Notes: a model not told the origin generated them from the sequence alone. Counted from the stretch's first letter, positions 34,700-46,752 are shown. The stretch: 64,000 nucleotides of DNA from CAZGMC01 sp964526565 (GCA_964526565.1 CAZGMC010000003.1:30921-94920), one strand, 5' to 3'. Program-made: numbers and translations.

Positions 34700-37024
34700 T
34701 CACGCCTCGATGATTTCCAGGTCGGGGATCGGCACGATGAACCGGCCGCCGGACGACAGGAACCCCTGCTGCTGGCGCACGATCTCGTCGCGGAAATTCC
34801 AGGGCAGGATCAGGACGTATTCCGGCCTGTCCCGCAGCAGCGCCTCCGGCGCATCGATGCGCAGGCGCACGCCCGGCATGTACTTGCCCTGCTTGTAGGT
34901 ATTCTTGTCGACGACATACTCGATCGCGCGCCCGTTCAGGCCCAGGAAGTTGAGCAGGATCGTGCCCTTGGCGGCCGCGCCGTAGGCGGCGATCCGCTTG
35001 CCGTCGGCCTTGATGCCGCCGATCAGCCGGCGCGCCTGGTCACGGAACGCCCGCACCCGATCACCGAAGCTCCTGTAGTACTCATAGGTATCGAGACCGA
35101 GAGTCCTCTCCTCCTCAAGGATTTTCAGGGTCTCGGCGCTCGGCTCGTCCCGGCCCCCGAAATAGAGCCGCAGCGACCCGCCGTGGATCGGCAGCCGCCG
35201 GACATGATTGAGGTAAAGGCCGTGCCGACGGAACAGCGTCGCGGCGCTGCCGACCGAGAAGTAGCAGCGGTGCTCGTGATAGATCGTGTCGAACTCGATG
35301 AACTCGATCAGGTCACGGACGTAGGGGAATTCGACCACGGCCATGCCGTCGTCCTTGAGGACTTCCCGAATTCCGGCGACGAAATCGTTCTGGTCCGCCA
35401 CGTGGGCGACGACGTTGTTGGCCACCACCAGGTCGGCCCGGCGCCCCGCGGCGCTCAGCTTCCTGGCCACCTTGAGACCGAAGAAGTCGACCACCGTGTC
35501 GATGCCCTTGTCGCGGGCCGCCGCCCCCTGATGCGGCGCCGGATCGACGCCGAGCACGCTGATGCCCTTTTCCAGGAAGTTGCGCAGGAAGTAGCCGTCA
35601 TTGCTGCCCAGCTCGACCACCAGGTTGCCGGGCTGCAGGTCGCGCATCTCGATCAGCTCGAGCGCGTTGTCGCGGGAATGCTTGAGCAGGTCCTCGGAGA
35701 AGGAGGAAAAGTAGAGGTATTCCTCGCCGAACATCTCCTCCGCCGGCGGCGTCTTGAGCAGCTGGACCAGGCTGCACTCCGGGCAATAGCCGACCAGCAG
35801 CGGGTACTGCGGCTCGCGCCTGTCCAGGTTGGCGGCGTCGATCAGCCCGTCCGACTTTGGCATCATGCCGAGGTCCAGCACCGGCATCAGCCCGACATGT
35901 CCGCACGAGGCACAGGCCGCCTCGGCGGCCTGGGCGGCGAAGCCTGCCGAGATCGCCGCCCGGTCATCGGCGGCGGCAACAGCCGGCCGGCCCTTGGCGG
36001 TATGGCGCAGCCGCTCGTCGATGATTCCGTCGCCGATCAGTTTCCGGATATGGCCGATCCGCTGAAAGCGTGGCCCCTCGAACTCCTCGAGCGTCAGCTT
36101 CTGCGCGATGCAGGCCTCGTAAAGCGTCTGGGCACCGCGCCGCGCATCCCATTGCGGCTGGAAGTGCGGCATGACGCTCTGGATCTTGTCGCAGTTGACC
36201 CGGTAGCAGCGGGCGTCGGGACCGGCGTCCTCGGCATAGGCGATCCGGCAGTCCGGAACGATGTCGGCGACGATCTCCGCGAGCTCGCGGATCCGGTAGT
36301 TGTGCTCCGTCACGCCGACATTGAACGCCTGGTTCCGAAGCTTCTCCTCCGCCGTACCGAGGGTGGCGGCGAAGGCGCGGGCGATGTCCTCGATATGGAC
36401 GATCGGCCGCCACGGCGTGCCGTCGGACTTCATGTAGATCTGGCCGGTCGTCACCGCCCAGGCAACCAGGTTGTTCAGGACCAGGTCGAAGCGGAGGCGC
36501 GGCGAGACGCCATAGGCGGTGGCGCTGCGCAGGAAGGTCGGACAGAAGCTGTCGTCGGCCAGTTCGGCCAGGCCGCGCTCCGACCGGACCTTCGACTCGC
36601 CGTACGGCGTCACCGGATTGAACGCCGCGTTCTCGTCGATGTAATCGTCGCCTGCCGCGCCATAGTTCGAGCACGACGAGGAGAACACGAAGCGCCGCAC
36701 GCCCGCCGCCTTGGCGGCCCTGGCCAGGCGCATGGTGCCCTCGAAGTTGATGTCGAAGGTCGTCTCCGGCCGGAAGTTGCCCAACGGGTCGTTGGACAGT
36801 GCCGCCAGGTGCAGCACGGCGTCGAAGCCCAGCAGGTCGGGGACCTCGACATCGCGGATGTCCTTCAGCACGGTCGGGACGTCCGGAACCGCGCCGCCCG
36901 GTGCAAAGGTGCAGCGTTCGTAAAGATCGGAGTCGAGGCCGACCACCTCATGCCCGGCTGCCGCCAGCATCGGCGTCAGCACCGTGCCGATGTAGCCTCG
37001 ATGTCCCGTGACGAGTACGCGCAT
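34700..37024 (-). CDS. Fusion of NAD-dependent sugar epimerase/dehydratase and sugar C-methyltransferase
   Basis: A 774-residue two-domain protein. Residues 1-350 are an extended short-chain dehydrogenase: MRVLVTGHRGYIGTVLTPML with G-x2-G-x2-G, and Y-x3-K in PYGESKVRSERG. Residues 365-774 match the TylC3/NovU-type C-methyltransferases of deoxysugars. These have a zinc-like cysteine cluster (CASCGH...CPECSLVQLL), SAM motif VVELGSNDGYFLRNFLE, and a C-terminal domain AYGAAAKGTILLNFLG. The two activities are normally separate proteins. It starts 2 bp after rfbF, so a CDP-sugar route to a branched-chain deoxysugar is plausible. Confidence 0.88.
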   Translation of the reverse strand: MRVLVTGHRGYIGTVLTPMLAAAGHEVVGLDSDLYERCTFAPGGAVPDVPTVLKDIRDVEVPDLLGFDAVLHLAALSNDPLGNFRPETTFDINFEGTMRLARAAKAAGVRRFVFSSSCSNYGAAGDDYIDENAAFNPVTPYGESKVRSERGLAELADDSFCPTFLRSATAYGVSPRLRFDLVLNNLVAWAVTTGQIYMKSDGTPWRPIVHIEDIARAFAATLGTAEEKLRNQAFNVGVTEHNYRIRELAEIVADIVPDCRIAYAEDAGPDARCYRVNCDKIQSVMPHFQPQWDARRGAQTLYEACIAQKLTLEEFEGPRFQRIGHIRKLIGDGIIDERLRHTAKGRPAVAAADDRAAISAGFAAQAAEAACASCGHVGLMPVLDLGMMPKSDGLIDAANLDRREPQYPLLVGYCPECSLVQLLKTPPAEEMFGEEYLYFSSFSEDLLKHSRDNALELIEMRDLQPGNLVVELGSNDGYFLRNFLEKGISVLGVDPAPHQGAAARDKGIDTVVDFFGLKVARKLSAAGRRADLVVANNVVAHVADQNDFVAGIREVLKDDGMAVVEFPYVRDLIEFIEFDTIYHEHRCYFSVGSAATLFRRHGLYLNHVRRLPIHGGSLRLYFGGRDEPSAETLKILEEERTLGLDTYEYYRSFGDRVRAFRDQARRLIGGIKADGKRIAAYGAAAKGTILLNFLGLNGRAIEYVVDKNTYKQGKYMPGVRLRIDAPEALLRDRPEYVLILPWNFRDEIVRQQQGFLSSGGRFIVPIPDLEIIEA

Positions 37025-37026
37025 GC

Positions 37027-37809
37027 TCAACCTTCCCATCTTGCCCAAGGCCGGTTCCCGGCATCCCACATCTCTTGCAGCATGTGCTTGTCGCGCAGGG
37101 TATCGACCGCGGCCCAGAACCCTTCATACCGGTAGGCCATCAATTGTCCGTCCCTGGCGAGCCGCTCCATCGGCGCGTGTTCGAACATCACCATGTCGCC
37201 GTCGATGTAATCGAATACTTCAGGCTCAAGCACGAAGAACGCGCCGTTGATCCAGCCTTCCGCGGTCTGCGGTTTTTCTTCGAAGGCAACGACCTGGTCG
37301 CCCTTGAAACGCATGTGACCATAGCGTGCCGGCGGCCGGACGGCGGTCACCGTGGCCAGCCGGCCGTGCGACCGGTGGAAGTCGATCAGGTCATCGAGGT
37401 TGACATCCGACACGCCGTCGCCCCAGGTCAGCAGGAATGTGCCGTCGCCCAGGTAGGGCTTGAGGCGCTTGATGCGTCCGCCGGTCAGCGTCTCCGTCCC
37501 GGTCTCGATCAGATCCACCTGCCAGGGCGGATGGCCATTCCTGTGCTGGACGACGGAGCTGTTGCTGTCGCGCCCGACATTGATTGTGACATTGCCGCTG
37601 AGTTCCCGATATTCGGCAAAGTACCTCTTGATGAAACTGCCCTTGTAGCCCAGGGCGACGACAAAGTCATTGAACCCGAAATGCGAATATATCATCATGA
37701 TGTGCCATAAAATCGGCCGTTCCCCGATCTCGACCATCGGCTTCGGGCGAATGCTCGTTTCCTCGGCGAGGCGGGTGCCTTTGCCTCCTGCCAGAATTGC
37801 CACCTTCAT
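37027..37809 (-). CDS. rfbF: Glucose-1-phosphate cytidylyltransferase
   Basis: A 260-residue nucleotidyltransferase that makes CDP-glucose, the entry to CDP-3,6-dideoxy and branched sugars. The N-terminus MKVAILAGGKGTRLAEETSI holds the pyrophosphorylase motif, then RPKPMVEIGERPILWHIMMI. LLTWGDGVSDVNLDDLIDFH and YRYEGFWAAVDTLRDKHML are also family features. The GGGAGCG site precedes the ATG. It is the first gene of the two-gene sugar operon; normally an RfbG-type dehydratase follows, here the fusion protein takes that place. Confidence 0.93.
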   Translation of the reverse strand: MKVAILAGGKGTRLAEETSIRPKPMVEIGERPILWHIMMIYSHFGFNDFVVALGYKGSFIKRYFAEYRELSGNVTINVGRDSNSSVVQHRNGHPPWQVDLIETGTETLTGGRIKRLKPYLGDGTFLLTWGDGVSDVNLDDLIDFHRSHGRLATVTAVRPPARYGHMRFKGDQVVAFEEKPQTAEGWINGAFFVLEPEVFDYIDGDMVMFEHAPMERLARDGQLMAYRYEGFWAAVDTLRDKHMLQEMWDAGNRPWARWEG

Positions 37810-38450
37810 CGTATCGCTCCCGTGCATTGCAAAGACCAGCCATTCTGGACACAGTTGCAAACGGCTTCTGGCGACGGGATGCAGGACATGCGGTCCCTGC
37901 ATTCCATGCTGATTGCGGTCGGCGCCCACTGGGTTGGTTTCATGCTCGGGCAGGATTGCATCTTGCGTGGCTGGCATGCCTCCACACGACGTCGAGACAG
38001 CCGCAATCACCTGTTACCCGCCTGACATGAGCCCCATGTTGCGACCGATCCGTGTCCGCTGGATCTACGCGTGTCGCGTCTCACCGCTGTTACGCACCAA
38101 TAAAAATACCGCCGTCGCGATGGTGCAATGTCCCTTTCCGTATGATACACTTTGGTCAGTCAGTACTTCATGCATATTCGGCGCATCAGAAAACGGGCCT
38201 CGCCGATTTCCGAACCTTCTGCATACTTGGACAGCAGCAGCGCTTCAAGCGAAACCAGACCTTTCGCCCGGCCAGTATACTATTGTATGCGTTTTCGGAG
38301 CAGTCATACCAGCGGCCCAAGAGGTCGACCTGCATCCTGCGACTTCCGTCGGGTCCGCTCTTGGGACGCCAAGAATGGCCTTCGTCGATATGATCGAAAG
38401 AAAGCGGTAGTATGCTCGTATTGAACTGAAATCCTTGGCAGAGGGCTGCC
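37810..38450. other. Intergenic region, no gene seen
   Basis: About 640 bp of lower GC between the rfbF start and the end of the NAD-GDH gene. Short open frames exist on both strands but lack codon bias and ribosome sites. An 8-bp dyad CCCAAGAG/CTCTTGGG with a 34-base interior lies near 38318-38367. The rfbF promoter should lie on the left side. Confidence 0.45.
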
Positions 38451-41400
38451 CTATCCCGCGACCAGCCCGCGCAGCCGCCGGTTGGCGACGGCCAGCATCG
38501 ACAGGTCCAGGTGGTCGACGGTGTGCAGGTCGGCGAGCAGCTGGTCGATGCGGTCGACCTCGCCGCGGCGCGCCGCGATCCAGGTCTCGACCATTGGCGT
38601 CGCCTCGCCGGTCTCGCGGCTGGCGCGCAGCACGCGCACCGTGAGTTCGGACTGCAGCGCGTACAGGTCGTCGACGATGGCCATCACCGCCTGCTTCTGC
38701 CAGTGGCTGGCGGCCGGCAGGCGCAAGGCGTTCTCGCGCAGCCAGGCGATGCCGAAGCGCCGGCCGAGCTCGAAATAGACCGCGCCGACGTCGTCCACCG
38801 GAAAGGCGCACAGGTCGGCGATGCGGATCAGGTCGAGCCCGGCGACGACCACGTTCAGCGCCGCCACGCGCCGCGCCAGCGGCTCGGGCACGCCGGCCTC
38901 GACGAAGCCGGCCGTGCGCGCCGCCAGCGCCGCCCGCGCCTCGTCATGCAGCAGCCGGTCGATGTTGGCCTCCAGCCGCTCGATGCCCGGCTTGAAGTGT
39001 TCGATCTCGGTGCGGATCGCCAGCTCGCCGTCGCGGTGCCGCAGCATCCACGGCGTCGTCCGCTCGACCAGGCGCCGGGTCAGCAGCATCATCCGGCTCT
39101 GCACTGCCGCGTCGACCGCGTTGTCCAGCGCCTCGATGCCGCACCACACGGCGCGCAGGCCGAAGCTCTCGCGCACCATGATGTAGGCGCGGGCGACGTC
39201 CGAGTGATCGGCGCCGGTCTTGTCGGCGGTCTCGGCGACGAAGGTCGGGCCGGCGCGGTTGACCAGGCTGTTGGTCACCCAGGTGGCGACGATCTCACGG
39301 CGCAGCGGGTGGCGCCGGATCGCCTCGCCGAAGCCGTCGCGCAGCGGCTCGGGGAAATATGAGAACAGGTCGTTCTCCAGCGCCGGGTCGTCCGGCAGCG
39401 GCCCGGCCAGCAGCGTCTCGTACAGGGTGATCTTGCCGTAGGACAGAAGCACCGCGTGCTCCGGCCGGGTCAGCCCCTGGCGCCGCGCCAGGCGCTCGGC
39501 CAGGGTCTCGTCGTCGGGCAGGAACTCGATGGCGCGGTCCAGCTTGCCGGCCCGCTCCAGCGCCTTCATGAACCGGCCCTGCTGGTCCAGGAACTCGGGG
39601 CCCTCGGCCTGGGCCAGGGTGATCGCCTGGCTCTGCAGGTAGTTGTCGCGCAGCACCAGCCCGGCGACCTCCCCGGTCATCGACTCGAGCAGCTCGTTGC
39701 GCTGCTTGAGCGTCATGTCGCCGGCGCGGACCACGCCGCCGAGCAGGATCTTGATGTTGACCTCATGGTCGGAGCAGTCGACGCCGGCCGAGTTGTCGAT
39801 GAAATCGGTGTTGAGGCGGACACCGTGCCAGGCCGCCTCGACGCGGCCGCGCTGGGTCAGCGCCAGGTTGGCACCCTCGCCGATCACCCTTGCGCCCAGG
39901 TCGCGGCCGTTGACGCGCAGCGCGTCGTTGGCCTTGTCGCCGACCTCGGCGTTGCTCTCGTCGGACGCCTTGACGAAGGTGCCGATGCCGCCGAACCAGA
40001 GCAGGTCGGCCTCGGCCTTGAGGATGGCGACGATCAGCTCGCCCGGCGTCATCGCCGTGCGCTGGATGCCGAAGCGCCGGCGCATCTGCGCCGACACCGG
40101 CACCGATTTGGCGGTGCGCGGGAACACGCCGCCGCCCGCGGAGATCAGCGCCGGGTCGTACTGGTCCCACGAGCCCCGACCGATGTCGAACAGGCGGCGG
40201 CGCTCGGCAAAGCTGGTCGCCGGGTCGGGGTCCGGGTCGACGAACACATGCAGGTGATTGAACGCGGCGACCAGGCGGATGTGCTGCGACAGCAGCATGC
40301 CGTTGCCGAACACGTCGCCGGCCATGTCGCCGACGCCGATCACGGTGAAATCCTGGGTCTGGGTATCCAGCCCCGTCTCGCGGAAGTGGCGCTTGACCGA
40401 TTCCCAGGCACCGCGGGCGGTGATGCCCATCTTCTTGTGGTCGTAGCCGGCCGACCCGCCCGAGGCGAAGGCGTCGTCCAGCCAGAACCCGTGCGTCCCG
40501 GCGATGCCGTTGGCGATGTCGGAGAAGGTGGCCGTGCCCTTGTCGGCGGCGACCACCAGATAGGCGTCGTCGTCGTCACGGCGCACCACGTCCGGCGGCG
40601 GCACGACCTGCCCGCCGGCCAGGTTGTCGGTCAGGTCGAGCAGGCCGTTCATCAGCATGGTGTAGCAGGCGATGCCCTCGGCCAGCAGCGCCTCGCGGCC
40701 GCCGCCGCGCGGCGGGCGCTTGACGACGAAGCCGCCCTTGGAGCCGACCGGCACGATGACGCCGTTCTTGACCATCTGTGCCTTCATCAGGCCCAGCACC
40801 TCGGTGCGGAAGTCCTCGCGCCGGTCCGACCAGCGGATGCCGCCGCGGGCGACCCGGCCGCCGCGCAGGTGCACGCCCTCCATCCGCGGCGAATAGACGA
40901 AGATCTCCCGCCACGGGCGCGGCAGCGGCAGCTCGTCGATCCGGCCGCTGTCCAGCTTGACCGACAGGTACGGCTTCGGCCCGCCGTCGTCGCCGGGCTG
41001 GAAGAAGTTGGTGCGCAGGGTCGCCTCGACCAGGTTGGCGAAGCGGCGCAGGATGCGGTCCTCGTTCAGGTTCTCGACCGTGTCCAGCGCCTGGGCCAGC
41101 CGCTCGCGCAGGCTCGCGGTCCGCGCTGCGCGGTCACCGGCGAAGGCCGGGTCGAAGGCGGTGGCGAACATGTCCAGGATGGTGTGCACGATGTCCGGGT
41201 GCGCGGCCAGCGTGGCCTCCAGCAGGCCCTGGCTGAACGGCACGCCGGCCTGGCGCAGGAACCGGGCATAGGCGCGCACCACCACAACCTGGCGCCAGTC
41301 CAGCCCCGCGCACAGCACCAGATTGTTGAACCCGTCGTCCTCCATGTCGCCGTCCCAGACGCGGGCGAAGGCGGTCTGGAACGGCTCCTTCACGATGGCC

Positions 41401-43298
41401 AGGTCGGCGGGCACCCCGTCCGGGCTGCGCATGGAGAAATCGTGGATCCACACCGCCTCGTCGCGGTCGCGCGGCCGCACCTCGAACGGGTGCTCGGCGA
41501 TGACATGCAGGCCCATGTGCTCGAGCATGGGCAGCACGTCGGACAGCGGCACCGGCGTGCCGGCGTGATAGAGCTTGAAGCGCAGCTCGTCCGGCGTCGC
41601 CTCGATCGGCCGGTACAGGTTGAGGGCGATCGTCCCGGTGCGGATCACCTCCTCGATGCGGTCGACGTCATAGGTGGCGGCCGGCGGCACGGTGCGCTCG
41701 CGATAGCTGGTCGGAAAGGCGTGGCCATAGCGGCGGAACAGCGCCAGACCGTGCTCCTCGCCCTTGGCCTCGACCAGGGCGTCCTTGAAATGGTCGGGCC
41801 ATTCGCGGCTGGCGGCGACCAGGCGCGCCTCGACGTCGCGCACGTCATAGGCCGGCACCCGGCCCGGCTCGGTCTTGACGATGAAATGGATGCGGGCGTG
41901 CACGCCCTCCGACAACTGCGTGTAGAAGGCCGCCGTCTTGCCGCTGAAGGCCTTTTCCAGGATCGCCTGGGTGCGTTCGCGCAACTCCGTATTGTATCGG
42001 TCGCGCGGCACGAAGACGAGGCACGAGACGAAGCGCTCGAACGGGTCCTTGCGCACGAACAGGGCGGTGCGCTGACGTTCCTGCAGGTGCAGGATGCCGA
42101 TGGCCGTGTCGAGCAGTTCCTCCTCGCCGATCTGGTACAGCTCGTCGCGCGGATAGGTGTCGAGGATGTGGGCCAGCGCCTTGGCGCTGTGGCCGACGCT
42201 CTCGAACCCGGCGCGGCCGAAGGTGCGCGCCACCTTGCGGCGCAGGAACGGGATGTCGCCGGGGCGCTCGCCATATGCCATGGACGTGAACAGGCCGACG
42301 AAGACGCTCTCGCCGGCCACTCGGCGGCGGTCGTCGAACGACTTGACGATGATGGCATCCAGGTGCACCGCGCGGTGCACGGTCGAGCGCCGGTTGGCCT
42401 TGGTCACGGTGAGCAGCCGCGGCTCCAGCATGAAGGCCTGGATCTCGGCCGGCAGGTTGGGGAAGTTGCGGCGCAGGCCCTCGAAGATCAGCACGTCGGG
42501 GTCGCGCAGCACGCCCAGGCCGCTGGTCGCATCAATGGTCAGGTCGAACTGGCCGTCGCTCTGGCTGAACGCGTAGGCGCGGAAGCCCTGGAACGTGAAC
42601 CGGTTGTTGTCGAGCCAGCGCAGGAAGGCGATCGCCTCGCCGACGTCCTCCTTCGGCACCACGGTCGGCGGCGTCTCCTCCAGCGCGGCGATGGTCTCCA
42701 TCAGGCGCTGTCGCATCTCCGGCCAGTCGGCCACCGTCTGGCGCACGTCCTCCAGTGTCCTGGCGACGCCGGCCTCGATCTGGCGCAGCGCCTCGGCGGA
42801 GGTCTGCTCGTCCACCTCCAGATGCATGAAGCTCTCCGACCGCGCCTCGGCGGGGACGGGCATGTGGTCGTAGAGCGCGGTCAGGCAGCCGTCCTCGTCG
42901 CGCGCCACCCGCACCACCGGGTGGATGACCAGATGGACCGTCAGGCCGAGCTGGTTGAGTGCTGCGGTCGTCGAATCGACCAGGAACGGCATGTCGTCGT
43001 TGACGATCTCGACGACGGTGTGGCTGCTGTGCCAGCCGTGGGCATCGTAGCGCGGATTGTAGGCGCGGATCCGGGGCGTGCCGGGCCCGCGCTCGGCGCC
43101 GAAGTGCCACAGGCTCAGCGCCGCCCCGTACAGGTCGTCGGACTCCTCGTTGAGGATGTCCTCGGGTGGGACGTGCCGGTAGTACAGACGCACGAAGCGC
43201 TCGGCGACGTCGGCCCTGGCCCTGGGCAGGCGGTCGCGGACGAAGGCGGCGACCTGTTCGACAAGCTCTTCCTTGTGCTGTTCGGCTCTCAGCGCCAT
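38451..43298 (-). CDS. NAD-specific glutamate dehydrogenase, large 180-kDa type
   Basis: A 1615-residue enzyme, the usual length for the large bacterial NAD-GDH (GDH-180) that oxidises glutamate to 2-oxoglutarate. The N-terminal regulatory half carries ACT-like regions (HTVVEIVNDDMPFLVDSTTA). The central catalytic region has VHLRGGRVARGGIRWSDRRE, VGSKGGFVVKRPP and DFTVIGVGDMAGDVFGNGML, the NAD-binding motif. The C-terminal helical domain ends RRLRGLVAG. It has a GGGAGGACA ribosome site. It is one of the most secure calls here. A long open frame on the opposite strand is only a shadow. Confidence 0.96.
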   Translation of the reverse strand: MALRAEQHKEELVEQVAAFVRDRLPRARADVAERFVRLYYRHVPPEDILNEESDDLYGAALSLWHFGAERGPGTPRIRAYNPRYDAHGWHSSHTVVEIVNDDMPFLVDSTTAALNQLGLTVHLVIHPVVRVARDEDGCLTALYDHMPVPAEARSESFMHLEVDEQTSAEALRQIEAGVARTLEDVRQTVADWPEMRQRLMETIAALEETPPTVVPKEDVGEAIAFLRWLDNNRFTFQGFRAYAFSQSDGQFDLTIDATSGLGVLRDPDVLIFEGLRRNFPNLPAEIQAFMLEPRLLTVTKANRRSTVHRAVHLDAIIVKSFDDRRRVAGESVFVGLFTSMAYGERPGDIPFLRRKVARTFGRAGFESVGHSAKALAHILDTYPRDELYQIGEEELLDTAIGILHLQERQRTALFVRKDPFERFVSCLVFVPRDRYNTELRERTQAILEKAFSGKTAAFYTQLSEGVHARIHFIVKTEPGRVPAYDVRDVEARLVAASREWPDHFKDALVEAKGEEHGLALFRRYGHAFPTSYRERTVPPAATYDVDRIEEVIRTGTIALNLYRPIEATPDELRFKLYHAGTPVPLSDVLPMLEHMGLHVIAEHPFEVRPRDRDEAVWIHDFSMRSPDGVPADLAIVKEPFQTAFARVWDGDMEDDGFNNLVLCAGLDWRQVVVVRAYARFLRQAGVPFSQGLLEATLAAHPDIVHTILDMFATAFDPAFAGDRAARTASLRERLAQALDTVENLNEDRILRRFANLVEATLRTNFFQPGDDGGPKPYLSVKLDSGRIDELPLPRPWREIFVYSPRMEGVHLRGGRVARGGIRWSDRREDFRTEVLGLMKAQMVKNGVIVPVGSKGGFVVKRPPRGGGREALLAEGIACYTMLMNGLLDLTDNLAGGQVVPPPDVVRRDDDDAYLVVAADKGTATFSDIANGIAGTHGFWLDDAFASGGSAGYDHKKMGITARGAWESVKRHFRETGLDTQTQDFTVIGVGDMAGDVFGNGMLLSQHIRLVAAFNHLHVFVDPDPDPATSFAERRRLFDIGRGSWDQYDPALISAGGGVFPRTAKSVPVSAQMRRRFGIQRTAMTPGELIVAILKAEADLLWFGGIGTFVKASDESNAEVGDKANDALRVNGRDLGARVIGEGANLALTQRGRVEAAWHGVRLNTDFIDNSAGVDCSDHEVNIKILLGGVVRAGDMTLKQRNELLESMTGEVAGLVLRDNYLQSQAITLAQAEGPEFLDQQGRFMKALERAGKLDRAIEFLPDDETLAERLARRQGLTRPEHAVLLSYGKITLYETLLAGPLPDDPALENDLFSYFPEPLRDGFGEAIRRHPLRREIVATWVTNSLVNRAGPTFVAETADKTGADHSDVARAYIMVRESFGLRAVWCGIEALDNAVDAAVQSRMMLLTRRLVERTTPWMLRHRDGELAIRTEIEHFKPGIERLEANIDRLLHDEARAALAARTAGFVEAGVPEPLARRVAALNVVVAGLDLIRIADLCAFPVDDVGAVYFELGRRFGIAWLRENALRLPAASHWQKQAVMAIVDDLYALQSELTVRVLRASRETGEATPMVETWIAARRGEVDRIDQLLADLHTVDHLDLSMLAVANRRLRGLVAG

Positions 43299-43407
43299 GC
43301 GCGGTGTCCTCCCTGGCAGGCGGCATTGATGCCGTCTTGCCTGAGGGGAAAACCTATCGCCGATTTCCGTTCCGGCAAAGACCGCCGTGTTTCTGCCTGG
43401 CCGGGGC

Positions 43408-45135
<1,728 letters not shown>

Positions 45136-45449
45136 GCAGGTCCGCGGGGTTCGACGCCGGCGGCCACGATGCGCCAACGACCGGACCGGCCTGACCCGGC
45201 CGGCCGCGGCGTCGCTGGCCGTGACGGCCGCGCACCGGCGTGCGGCACCCGAGCGCACAACGCCGGCGCGGAAGCGTTCCGGAAATTAGTCTTCTCTTGA
45301 AAGATTGCTATCACCAACGCGCACCGTTGTCATGCATTGTGCGACGCTGCCACGTAACAAATCCGTCGCCCGTTCAAGGCCCGGCAGCGGCCGGGTGATG
45401 GCGACACCAGAAGACCGGGGCAAGGGACCGGGGCTGCCGCGCCGGGCGC
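45136..45449. other. Intergenic region, no gene seen
   Basis: A 314-bp stretch upstream of the kinase gene and downstream of htpX. It holds an AT-richer patch around 45285-45350 that probably contains the kinase promoter. No motif is recognised. Confidence 0.4.
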
Positions 45450-46304
45450 TCAGCCCCACGGTCCGGCGACTCCGGCCATCTCGCGCAGGGCGCGGACGCG
45501 GTTGGCGGTGGCGGGGTGGGTCGAGAACAGACCGTCGACCGCGTGGGCGTGCAGCGGGTTGATGATGAACATGTGCGCCGTCGCCGGGTTGCGCTCGGCG
45601 GCCTGATAGTCGATGCGCCGCGCCATGGCGTCGATCTTCTCCAGCGCCCCGGCCAGCCACAGCGGCCGGCCGCAGATCTCGGCGCCGATGCGGTCGGCCT
45701 CGTACTCGCGCGAGCGGCTGATCGCCATCTGCACCAGCATGGCCGCCAGGGGCGCCAGGATCATCATCAGGATGGTGCCGACCAGCCCCAGCGGGTTGTC
45801 GCGGTTGCCGCCGAAGAACAGGGCGAAATTGGCCAGCATGGCCAGGGCGCCGGCCAGCGTCGCGGTGATCGTCATGATCAGCGTGTCGCGGCTCTTCACG
45901 TGGGCCAGCTCGTGGGCCATGACGCCGGCCACCTCTTCGGTGCTCAGCCGGCGCAGCAGGCCGGTGGTGGCGGCGACCGCGGCGTGCCGCGGGCTGCGGC
46001 CCGTGGCGAAGGCGTTGGGCTGGTCGGTGTCGATGATGTAGACGCGCGGCATCGGCAGGCCGCCGCGGTCGGCGAGCTGGCGGATCAGGCCGACGAAGTC
46101 CGGCGCGGTGCGCTCGTCGACCTCGCGGGCGTTGTGCATGCGCAGCACCACCCGGTCGGAATTCCAGTAGGCGAACGCGTTCATGCCCACCGCCACCAGC
46201 AGCGCCAGGATCATGCCGCCGCTGCCGCCCAGCAGATGGCCGGCCCCCATGAACAGCGCCGTCAACGCGGCAAGCAGCAGGGCGGTGCGCGCATAGCCGG
46301 TCAT
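45450..46304 (-). CDS. htpX: Zinc metalloprotease HtpX
   Basis: A 284-residue inner-membrane M48 protease that degrades damaged membrane proteins. Two N-terminal helices are followed by the zinc motif VMAHELAHVKSRDT (H-E-x2-H), two further helices, and the third zinc ligand in SREYEADRIGAEICGRP. NAFATGRSPRHAAVAATTGL is another family motif. The ATG at 46304 has GGAGGTAAGG upstream. Confidence 0.95.
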   Translation of the reverse strand: MTGYARTALLLAALTALFMGAGHLLGGSGGMILALLVAVGMNAFAYWNSDRVVLRMHNAREVDERTAPDFVGLIRQLADRGGLPMPRVYIIDTDQPNAFATGRSPRHAAVAATTGLLRRLSTEEVAGVMAHELAHVKSRDTLIMTITATLAGALAMLANFALFFGGNRDNPLGLVGTILMMILAPLAAMLVQMAISRSREYEADRIGAEICGRPLWLAGALEKIDAMARRIDYQAAERNPATAHMFIINPLHAHAVDGLFSTHPATANRVRALREMAGVAGPWG

Positions 46305-46419
46305 CGAACCCTTACCTCCTTGAAAACTCCGGGCAAATTCCAGCGCCCCTAACGTTGGCGCGGACCGGCGCGCCGTCAAGACGTGGACGGCGGCGGCGCG
46401 GCCGCCCATATCCAGCCCC

Positions 46420-46671
46420 ATGAGCGAAGACAGGCCCACAACCAGGCCCGACACCGGTGCCACGTCCGCCGGTGCGGCCGCCGCCAACCCCGCCCGCGAC
46501 CGCCGGCCCGAGTCCGACCCCGGCCCCAGGTCAGGGCCCGAGGATGCCTCAGGCGATACTGCCGGTGCCAGGAGTCCGCGGCAGAAGCCCGGCGAGATCG
46601 GCGGCCCGAAAGGCCCCGAGCCGACCCGCTATGGCGACTGGGAGGTCGGCGGGCGCTGCACCGACTTCTGA
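46420..46671 (+). CDS. DUF1674 protein, succinate dehydrogenase assembly factor 4-like
   Basis: An 83-residue protein. The first 50 residues are a low-complexity Pro/Asp/Arg/Gly tail. The C-terminal GEIGGPKGPEPTRYGDWEVG, followed by GRCTDF, is the diagnostic SDHAF4/DUF1674 motif. In mitochondria the homologue binds flavinylated SdhA during complex II assembly, and a like role is inferred in alphaproteobacteria. It diverges from htpX. No sdh gene is near. Confidence 0.88.
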   Translation: MSEDRPTTRPDTGATSAGAAAANPARDRRPESDPGPRSGPEDASGDTAGARSPRQKPGEIGGPKGPEPTRYGDWEVGGRCTDF

Positions 46672-46710
46672 GCGCCGCACCATCCCCCTGAACCACCCAC
46701 CGATCGGCCA

Positions 46711-46752
46711 GGCCCGGCCCCGTCGGCCCGGCCCCGTCGGCCCGGCCCCGTC
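46711..46752. repeat. 14-bp minisatellite, three copies
   Basis: The unit GGCCCGGCCCCGTC is repeated three times without error, 40 bp downstream of the DUF1674 gene. It is non-coding. Confidence 0.9.

Noticed and set aside
38318..38367. 8-bp dyad as an RNA gene or terminator
   Set aside because: The interior is 34 bases with little further pairing, there is no T run and it ends no transcript seen here; kept only as a note in the intergenic entry.
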